A stretch of DNA of 64,000 nucleotides from Rehmannia glutinosa (Eukaryota; Streptophyta; Magnoliopsida; Lamiales; Orobanchaceae): NCBI GenBank assembly GCA_016081115.2, contig CM071936.1, positions 89,147,943-89,211,942 on the forward strand. The letters are read 5' to 3'. The notes under the pieces are model-generated. The model did not search any database, was not told the origin of the DNA, and was given only the letters and a program-made list of their open reading frames with translations. Shown piece after piece: positions 53,467 through 61,682 of this stretch; position 1 is the first letter of the stretch, and every line of letters begins with the position of its first letter. Both the position numbers and the translations under genes were made by a program.

Positions 53467-55445
53467 TGATTTATGATATGTGTAAAATATACGTGTATTT
53501 TGGGGCTTAAATTGATATATTATTGATGCAATTGCACGCATATTTACTATGTTTTTACTTGGTTTCCTTTAAAGGGCATGATACTGTGTAGTCTTGTAAT
53601 GCTTGCAGGAATTAGAGCTTAAAATCAAGAAATGTCAGTTGGGATGCGCGGATAAGATTGTCGAATGCAAAGAGAAGATCAAAACGACGGAAAAAGTGAA
53701 CGAAAGCACTTCACACGGCCGGACCGTGTGGTGTCACACGGCCGTCTGGAGTGCCGGTGTGAAAATCACACGGTTGTGTTAAGAATGGAAAGAAACAGAG
53801 GACGGAACAGTCCCACACAGCCGGACCGTGTGAAGTCACACGGCCGTGTGGGAAAGGTCAGCCAACCGCACCAGCTGCCTGTGTCATACCACACGCCCAT
53901 GCGACCAAGGGCTGAAGCCAGCACCACACGCCGTGTGGTCCCACACGGCCTGACCGTGTGGGAATCTATTTTGATGCGTTTTTCCTTGTTTGCTTCCCGT
54001 TCCAACTCTACAAGTAATCTCTCCAAGCATCTATAAAAGAGGACCAAGTCTTGCACGAAAATATATAATTCCATAAAGCAAAAACACATCAAATAACATA
54101 GGAACGCAAGAATCGAAGAGCTTCTGAGAGCAAAAGGCTAGGTCGCGAAGGACACCACAAGGCTTTCGCATCTAGAGAGCACAAGAGCTTTGAGGGCTTG
54201 GAAGGGGGATCCATCCTGACACTAAGGGGTTTTCTTTCTATATATAACAACTCTTGTTTGTGCTTATATGATGTCATAATATTGATTCAGATTTGTCTAT
54301 GAGTTTGCAATCAATGTTTGGCATATTTTTCGGATCTTAGGGGCATAACCAAAACTGTGGAGTTGTATTGAATATGATTATTTGTTTTCTTAATTAATTC
54401 ATGTTTTCTATTTTATGAATTCGAGTGCTTATTATTTAATTGCTTTTTATCTGATCAATAATTAGTATGTCATATTTGTTAGTACAAAATTTCGGACGAT
54501 GAGTTCTAACAAAGATGAAAATCGAATTCAAACATGAAACATGTGTGACATGCGTGTTTGTGAGGAGTCATTCAATTCACAAATCTTTTTGGAGTTAATA
54601 AGAATTGTAATGATCCAAGAGGACTACAATTGTTATTAATCAACTGTTTAAATGAACTTAGGAATTGAACCCATGGAATTGCATGAATTGGTTTTGAAAA
54701 CTTTATTCGTATCTAATATTGAAGAAGCATGTTGATCAATGTTTGGCATATTTTTCAGATCTTAGGGGCATAATCGAAACTGTGGATTTGTATTAAATAT
54801 GATTATTTGTTTTCTTAATTAATTCATACTTTCTATTTTATGAATTCGAGTGCTTATTAGTTAATTACTTTTTATCTGATCAATAATTAGCATGTCATAT
54901 TTGTTAGTACAAAATTTGCAGACGATGAGTTCTAACAAAGACGAAAATTGAATCGGACATGAAACATGTGTGATATGCGTGTTTGTGGGGAGTCATTCAA
55001 TTCACAAATCTTTTTGGAGTTAATAGGAATTGTAACGATCTGAGAGGACTACAATTATTATTAATCAACTGTTTACGCACCACCTGGACATGGGAGTAAA
55101 TGAACTTAGGAATTGAACCCAAAGAATTGTATGAATTGGTTTTTAAAACTTTATTCGCATTTAATATTGAAGAAACATGTTGAGATTATGTGCCTAAGGT
55201 TGCTCCTAAAGATGTTGAAAATACTTGTGGGGTTCGCAAATTTATTTTTTTTATTTTCTTTTATTTTTGATTTTTTAGTTTAAATTACTCTAGATTTGGT
55301 CGCTTCAATAAAATTGGAATACGATGTTATTATAACCTAAATGTTTCGAGATTCAATCATTGAGGAATACAACATTGCTTGCCATTATCCTATAAGCTAC
55401 ACTGCACACTTGCAGTTGTATGAACCAAAATATTTTTGGCGAACA
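53467..55445 (+). repeat. family 1 LTR, right copy (solo)
   Basis: Begins TGATTTATGATATGTGTAAA and ends TTTGGCGAACA. It has the same palindrome cluster (53712-53961), TATA box (54032) and 425-bp internal duplication (54315, 54740) as the left copy. It is followed directly by element F sequence and not by a PBS, so it is a solo LTR or a recombined 3' LTR. Left flank ATAAC and right flank ATTTA do not match. Confidence 0.85.
53712..53961 (+). promoter_or_regulatory. family 1 palindrome cluster, right copy
   Basis: Same order as 32817-33066: CACACGGCCGGACCGTGTGG first (53712-53731), CACACGGCCTGACCGTGTGG last (53942-53961). TATA box TATAAAAG at 54032-54039. Confidence 0.85.
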
Positions 55446-55900
55446 ATTTATCAATTAATTAATAGGTGGAAATGACATAATAGTAACTAGCAAAATGCCT
55501 TAAATCACGCTGCTACAATCAAGGGATTGATTAATATCACGTTTCCATAACTGAATTGTGCACCATTATAATAGTTGAACTGTACACCATTTAATAACTG
55601 ACTTTACACCATTTTATATATATAGTGCATCATTTTATAACTAATTGTACATCATCTAAAGGAGCTATAAAGAAAAATGGTGTAACCATCTTCCCATTTA
55701 ATAACTGAACTGTGCACCATTTTATATTTAACAGTGCATCATTATATAACTAATTGTACATCATCTAAAAAGAACTATAAAGACAAAATGGTGTAACCAT
55801 CTTCTCATTTAATAATTGAACTGTACAACATTATATATCTAATAGTGCATCATTGTAAAACTAATTGAACATCATCTAAAAGAACTATAAAAGATTTTGG
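55446..55900. mobile_element. right part of TA-bounded element F with tandem repeats
   Basis: Begins TTTATCAATTAATTAATAGG, also seen inside element D (8523). It contains nearly three ~115-120-bp units (about 55572-55880) with TTGAACTGTACACCATTTAA, AGTGCATCATTTTATAACTA, ATTGTACATCATCTAAA and ATGGTGTAACCATCTTC. The last is itself a hairpin (GGTGTAACCATC-type). The right end is not fixed. No gene. Confidence 0.5.
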
Positions 55901-57462
55901 ACTTTATATCCTGACCGTCCACTTTAGGGTTTTAATCTCCACCACTTATTTGACTTCTTAAAACTCCTCACCAAACCCTAAATAATAAGCCCCCAATTCC
56001 TGATTCTCATTCGAACTGCTCCTCTGCTCTCTCACTCTCTTTGATCTGCAACAACTTCCTTTTCTCTAATATTTCTGGTGCTTTTTCATTCGATTCTTTG
56101 TGAATCTTTGAGAGTTACTTCAGTGAATTATTTTGAGTGTTCAATTCGTGCATATCTTCATGTGTTTGTTCGATTCTCTGCCTAAGGTTTGGGTGAGTCA
56201 GTTTTTGGGTCATCTCTTTGTGGGGTTTCCGATTTAGGTTTTTGGGTGAGTCAGTTTTTGGGTCATCTCTTTGTGGGGTTTCCGATTTAGGTTTTTCGGT
56301 AGGTGTTCTCTGATGGCATTTGGGATGGAGTTAGTGTGGCCAACTTGGTTTGTGCCTTGGCTTGCTAGTGATGGTTTGGGGGTTGGTTTTCTTTAGAAAT
56401 CTGAGCATTAGTCCTGAAACTTCTAAATCGGTGCTCGATTCAGCGTGTTGAAGCGAGGCTCGAAAGATTTGGTGATATCTTTCTTGTTTTTTGCTTTCAG
56501 CTTTTAGTTTTGTTTTTACAGCTTCTATTTATTTTTGTCTCAGGTTGTGTGGCAGTGATTCGATTAGAACGAAGTCGGCCGGAGTTGTCTATTGCTACCC
56601 GGAGCTTCAAGTTTCTGTTTGATCGAAGCTTTGATGTTGTGGTGGCTCGGTATCTGTTTCTTTAGCTTTTGCTTTTCAGTTTTCTGTTCATTCGCTTTCG
56701 TGAGGCTTTTGGATGGGGAAAGTGCATTCCCAGTTGCCTTCGTGTTGCATAGCATCAGCTTGTAATTTATCGCTTTTATATAGTCGGATTGTAATCCCTA
56801 ATCCCATAGGGTTGTTATAGTTCTATTCGTTATAATATTGTAATTTTTTGGCTATAGCAAATGTGGACGACAACGGAGTCGATACCTAACAGTAGCTATA
56901 GAAACTTCTCAAATGCATGGCTAAATTTGCAAGAGATTTGATTTTTTGGTAGGAATGTAACACGGACAGCGCATGTGAGTGTAAATAAAGAGATTTTTCG
57001 GCCATTTTAACACGCTGTCAATGATTGGCAGTGTAAGAAAATAGAGGGAAACAACACTCCCACATGAACTTTGTTTTAGGTCAAAACCAAACATGTCTGT
57101 TAAATTACATTTTTCAAATCAAATATATGTAATACTAAATCAGATTATGAATCTAAAAGATGTATATTTGGATCAAACCTAATTAGATTTGTATTATTTA
57201 TAATTGCATCTAAAATTAGCAATTCTTTTTAAAGAATATAACATATTCTTGCCAACAAGCTTGAATTTGTTGTGTTGCTTATCCATTTAAAATCTTCAAG
57301 TTCACTTTGCAATACCAGACTGCGGTAATACAATTGTGTAAAATTTCATATTTAATTTTAGATTACACATCGAAAATAAGAACTTGTGAATTTTCCATAT
57401 TAACGTAATTCTTTGTATTCCACCACATTTTCATTCCTTGTGCATAGTTGTTTGTTCGTTGC
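55901..57462 (+). other. unassigned transcribed-looking stretch
   Basis: A leader-like, pyrimidine-rich sequence (55990-56120), a 2 x 53-base direct duplication (56191-56296), then T/G-rich sequence and a TTATAATATTGTAATTTTT-like AT stretch near 56830 that could be a 3' end. No ORF beyond about 63 codons and no recognised domain. It could be a noncoding transcript, the 5' part of a gene whose coding region is lost, or an LTR-like unit. Sequence 56900-57462 is plain AT-rich. Confidence 0.35.
56191..56296. repeat. two tandem 53-base units
   Basis: GGGTGAGTCAGTTTTTGGGT followed by CATCTCTTTGTGGGGTTTCC and GATTTAGGTTTTT, starting at 56191 and 56244, identical as far as I can read. Confidence 0.9.
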
Positions 57463-57469
57463 TATAAAA
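57463..57469 (+). promoter_or_regulatory. TATA box upstream of the S-protein homologue
   Basis: TATAAAA in GTTGCTATAAAATGAACTT, about 80 bases before the ATG. Spacing fits a short leader. Confidence 0.6.
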
Positions 57470-57550
57470 TGAACTTAAAATATGAAACTAGAATCTTAAT
57501 TCAGCAACCACACATCATATTATTTTGAAAAATAAGATACACAATTAATT

Positions 57551-57979
57551 ATGAAAATCATTTTACTATTACTCATTATATTACCCATAATTGCTCAAAC
57601 CACTGCCATAGAAAAACGAAGATGTGTTTTCACTGAAAAATATTCAGTTCATATAATTAATAATCTTCCTTCAAACTCTGATTCATTGCAGTTGCATTGT
57701 GCATCTGGGAATGATGATTTGGGAACTCATAACATTTCTAGCAATGGAGATTTCAATTGGAGCTTCTGCTTGAATTTTTTTCCTAATACTTTATACTTTT
57801 GCCATCTTCGGTGGGGCCCAAAGTTAGATAAATCTTTTGACGTTTTCAGTTCCAAGTGGCACGGTAGATGCAAGAGTCGTATATGTACTTGGGTAGCAAA
57901 AGGTGATGGCATTTATTTTTCTGGTGACATCTCTAAAGAACCTTTGGTCAGAAAATATTTGTGGGAAGTATCTTCTTGA
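57551..57979 (+). CDS. plant self-incompatibility S1 family protein (S-protein homologue)
   Basis: 142 codons, single exon, stop at 57977. Residues 1-19 (KIILLLLIILPIIAQTTA) are a signal peptide, so the product is secreted. The mature part has the S1-family pattern (PF05938): V33-H-I-I-N-N, L46-Q-L-H-C50, D55-D-L-G58, W70-S-F-C73, F83-C84, W88, then D97-V-F. Cysteines at 25, 50, 73, 84, 107 and 112; C50 and the C107/C112 pair are the most family-like. The length is normal for the family (about 120-150). Family knowledge: the Papaver stigma S protein triggers pollen rejection, but most members in other eudicots have other or unknown roles. Here it stands alone among transposons, so its role is open. 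ATG 57551 is chosen because it gives the signal peptide and lies 80 bases after a TATA box. It is the only intact host-type gene in the window. Confidence 0.9.
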   Translation: MKIILLLLIILPIIAQTTAIEKRRCVFTEKYSVHIINNLPSNSDSLQLHCASGNDDLGTHNISSNGDFNWSFCLNFFPNTLYFCHLRWGPKLDKSFDVFSSKWHGRCKSRICTWVAKGDGIYFSGDISKEPLVRKYLWEVSS

Positions 57980-58422
57980 GTTATTCTATTTGATCTTTCA
58001 ATTTCTCATAGTATTTGAGAGGTCTATGCATGAATGCGATAGTATTGTTTCATTGTATAGGCACTCTATTTATAACATTTTATGCCAAAATATATAGTAA
58101 AGTTTTTCTTAAATGGTTGTAAGTTGTAATTGAAACTAAATAATTTATGGAGTTGATTAAGTATTTTCATTAAGTCTAAAAATAAATAAATAAGTTTCTA
58201 TGTTACGAACCCCTAAGGCGTTATAATTAACTAATGCAAAATGGTGGTGATTGTTTATTAGTTTTTAATTTAGAATGGACTTTTGGAAAATCACTTCTCC
58301 TAAAAGTCCATTCTAGAAAAGCCAAAATTGAAGATTTTTGAAAATTCACTTATTTAACGCCCCATTTTACAAAATAGAAGTGTTCTGACTTTTATAAAAA
58401 CGTAAATATAAAAACATGATTT
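57980..58422 (+). other. 3' flank of the S-protein homologue
   Basis: AT-rich. AATAAATAAATAAG near 58182 could serve as a polyadenylation signal. Nothing else is seen. Confidence 0.5.
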
Positions 58423-59701
58423 GAGAAAAATTCACTTTTGGTCCCATTAGACTTACCTCATGCTGATTTTAGTCCATTAGACTCATTTTTAGTCCCAAAT
58501 CGACATTTTTCACCAAAAATAGTCCCATAGGACTTGGAAACTGAAACTCCGTTAAAAAACTAACTAAAACTTGAATTCATCAAGACAAAAATGGTCCATA
58601 GGACACCAAAGTTCGATTTTTAACAACAAAAATAGTCCCATAGGACACCAAAGTTAAAGTTTTAACCAAAAATGATCGCATTATTCTTTTTTTTTGGTTA
58701 AATATAATATTATTATTGATAAAAATTATTTTAAATTTCATATTTTGAGTTATTTATTTAAATTAATATTGTGAATGTCCCACTTGAAAACTAAAAAAAA
58801 TCTCTGTCCTTCAAATATTTTTCTAAGAATATATTTTTCCACTGCATTTTATTTCACTAAAACAAATTTTCTTACTTAAAATATTTAGAAAAACAAATAA
58901 TTTTCCTATATTGTTTTAGTTTAAATCACTTCTTGATTTTGAAAATACAGATAATTACAAAAATCACATTTACGCATTGGAAATATGTTCAACTATCAAT
59001 AAAATAAAAAAGTTTACGATATTAAATAATTTCATAATTTTTAAATATAGGAATTATTTTTAAAAAGTTTACAAAAATACTATTAAAAATATTTTAGTAT
59101 AGTTAACTTATAAATACTATTACAAATATTTTAGTAATGTTAACCTAGCTCACATTTTTTTTACTTTTTTATTTTCAAATATTATATTTTTATCTTTTAT
59201 GTTTTTAAATCAAACTTTATATTTCCACAAAAAAAAATTAAACTTTATATATACATGCACTGGGTTATATAAGACCGATATCCTGGGGCAAAAACAAATA
59301 ATTAACATCTATTTCTAAAAATTATTTCCATAAAATTTATTTTATATAAGTTGAATTATGAATTTTATCATTTACTTTACTTGTCAATTTTTTAATTATA
59401 ATAAATAAAAAAATAGTAACTAAAATGATAATATATTTTTTAAAATAGATATTAGTTATATTTAGTTTTTAGAGAAAAATTCACTTTTGGTCCCATTAGA
59501 CTGAGCACCTGATGATTTTAGTCCCATTGTTCTCACTTTTAGTCCCAAATCGCAGGTTTGACTTTTAATTAGACAGGTTTGACTGTTTTTTAACGGTGGG
59601 ACCGTTAGTGAGACAAGAAAAATCTTATGGGACTATTTTCAAGACATGGGACTAAAATCATCAGGGGGTAAATCTAATGGGACCAAAAGTGAATTTTTCT
59701 C
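58423..59701. mobile_element. MITE-like composite with long terminal inverted repeats
   Basis: The left end GAGAAAAATTCACTTTTGGT with CCCATTAGAC (58423) is the reverse complement of the right end (59647-59701, ending CAAAAGTGAATTTTTCTC). A second left-type end starts at 59472, giving with the same right end a compact 230-bp unit whose inverted repeats extend to about 55 bases (through GATGATTTTAGTCCCA). AACATGATTT flanks the whole composite (58413-58422 and 59702-59711), an 8-10-bp target duplication depending on where the end is placed, as in hAT or Mutator elements. There is no coding region. Sequence 58620-58680 repeats AATAGTCCCATAGGACACCA. Confidence 0.65.
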
Positions 59702-59711
59702 AACATGATTT

Positions 59712-60924
59712 TTAACAAAATAATTTAATAAGACTAGACATTTAAATATATATAAGTATCATCGATGTTATACTGAAATAAAATATTATCAAAATGTTCC
59801 ATCATAAAAGAAAATATTCAAAATCCAAAGTTCATTTAATCTTCATCCATTACTCACATATCTTCAGTCCGACTCTTAATCTGAAAAATTATGAAAATAA
59901 TAGGGTGCGCTTCCACTTGCTCAGTAGGGATCAATTTGTCAATATATAATACAACATACACGCATAATCATGTATAATATAATACAACAATATGTAATTT
60001 CCTCTATAATGTTTTCTCTGACTGGCCAGTTAATAAATTTTAACACAGTGGGCTTAACCCGAAGATCAACTTCGATCCCGGGCCTATTCTTGGTCCCTGG
60101 TTAATAATTTATATTTTCTCTTGCATAACACATATAGTTGAAAATACTCACATGACGAATTATATAAAGACAATAATTAAAAATTCCTACCTCAATTGAT
60201 TTATGTTATCCTCGTAGTAATTAAAACGATTATTCTTATCCTCTTGATTCTTGATTGCTACATAAATTATAAAAATACAATTAATAAAATTATTTAAGAA
60301 ATTTGGTTGGTTTAGAAAAGAAATAAGGTTAGGAAAAGAATTTAGAGATTTCGGGTTATGGCTTTAAAAGCTAGCAATAGGGCTTTGTCAATTGCCCAAT
60401 TAAAAGTAAATCCTCAATTTTTCATTAAAAACAGATAGCCCAAAATCCAATCCCAAATCTTAATTTTTTTAAAAATAAAGCCGAACTTAAATTAAGCCCA
60501 AGTGAAACATCTGTCTTTCTTTCTCCTCTCAGTCCTTCTCCCGTATCTCTCTTTCCCTACAACTCTTTTTTTTCTATCTCTTCATTTATCTCTCGGTCAG
60601 CCGCCTCCTCCATTCCTTCTTTCTTTCTTTTTTTTCTTTTTTTTTTCCCCTTCTTTTCTCTTCCAACACTAACAATCTATCCCTCTCATCTAACTCACCC
60701 ACCTCACCACTAACAGCACACACTCCCACCAAAGATGACAACGACAACGCAGTGGGGAGCGGCGCTGGCGGTACAACAGACTAGCTCTGATGGTGCAGCA
60801 AGGCGTGGCTACATGATGGAACCGCCGACGATCGATTTTCATACTTCTCCTCTTTATATATACATGATTCGTTTTTTTCCACTTTGAAAACTTGGGGTTT
60901 TGAGTTTATAGATGGAAAAGATTA
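59712..60924. other. intergenic stretch with polypyrimidine tract
   Basis: No ORF of note. Sequence 60505-60660 is almost all pyrimidine on this strand (CTTTCTTTCTCCTCTC, TTTCTTTTTTTTC). Sequence 60720-60840 is GC-richer (GTGGGGAGCGGCGCTGGCGG), with short open frames but no recognisable domain. Confidence 0.6.
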
Positions 60925-61239
60925 GGGCAAATGGGGCAAATTACCCACTTGGGATAGGTGATTGAGTTTTTGACATGTAGGATAAAAACATAGTTTTCTA
61001 TCCACTTTTGGTGTTCTTTTACCACAATACCCTTGAGGCTTTAAATGCAAGCCTTTAATATGTATTTCTCTCTCTTGAAATTAAATACTCCCAATACATA
61101 ACATACGTGAACTGTGAACACTCCTTCTTTTTGCTCTTCATTTTTTTCTCTCTTCTTCTTCTTCTTTCTTCACAAAATATTAAGAAGTTATTTTTGTGGG
61201 CTTTCATCAACAAAATCGCACCAAAAATCGAATAACAAG

Positions 61240-61682
61240 GTAATGTTCTTCTCCTCCTAATTAGTTAACCTTGTTTAAATCGTTCAAGACCAATATATTT
61301 GCAAAATATGTGAAGTGTTTTGTGAAAGGAAAATTTTTCTGCATTTATGAAAACAATGCACGATATCGTGTCATAGAGTAGGCACGATATCGTGCCCCCG
61401 TATATTAGACACGATATATCGTGCCCTTTATTAGACACGATATATCGTCTTTGTATATTAATGCGATATCGTGCCCCGTATATTAGACATGATATCGCAT
61501 ACCTAATATATAGGGCACGATATATCGTGTGCTAATATACGGGGCACGATATATCGTGCCTCAACGAAAAGGGCACGATATATCGTGCCTCAACTAAAAA
61601 GGGCACGATATATCGTGGCCCCGAAGAAAAACAGCGCCTTTTATGTGTTCTTGCATTTATCAATATTTTTCTTTGTATATAG
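61240..61682 (+). other. probable 5'-UTR intron of the MULE transposase gene
   Basis: Donor AATAACAAG|GTAATG at 61240 and acceptor TTTCTTTGTATATAG ending at 61682, directly before the ATG at 61683. It is 443 bases long. Both sites fit the plant consensus. Inference from sequence only. Confidence 0.6.
61359..61617. repeat. array of ten AT-centred palindromes in the MULE leader intron
   Basis: Copies of CACGATATCGTG or CACGATATATCGTG at 61359, 61383, 61410, 61436 (last base changed), 61462 and 61488 (both degenerate), 61516, 61545, 61574 and 61604. Spacing is 24-30 bases. Spacers are GTATATTAGA-like in the first half (61396-61540, partly in reverse orientation as TCTAATATAC/CTAATATACGG) and TCAACTAAAAAGG in the second half. 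Several extend to GGCACGATATATCGTGCC. Confidence 0.92.

Larger units (their letters stand above)
52606..55445 (+). repeat. right copy of the ~2.8-kb duplicated block (flank plus LTR)
   Basis: Starts near ATAAAACCACTAATAAATGG and matches 31711-34529, including the end of element E, the left end of element F (53352-53466) and the complete family 1 LTR. A small insert, ACGCACCACCTGGACATGGG with AGTA, sits near 55075. Confidence 0.9.

Noticed and set aside
53462..55450. Target duplication for the right copy of the family 1 LTR
   Set aside because: ATAAC on the left and ATTTA on the right do not match; the block could not be shown to be a simple insertion.
55901..56900. Protein-coding gene with a long leader
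   Set aside because: No ORF above about 63 codons, no domain and no convincing exon chain could be read. Recorded as unassigned only.
60050..60110. tRNA gene or tRNA-derived SINE (ACTTCGATCCCGGG looks like a B box)
   Set aside because: No matching A box at the right distance, no cloverleaf could be folded by eye, and no poly-A or repeat tail is present.
61359..61617. CRISPR-like array
   Set aside because: Spacing is regular, but the repeats are palindromes of 12-18 bases and the spacers are themselves repeated. The context is a plant transposon.
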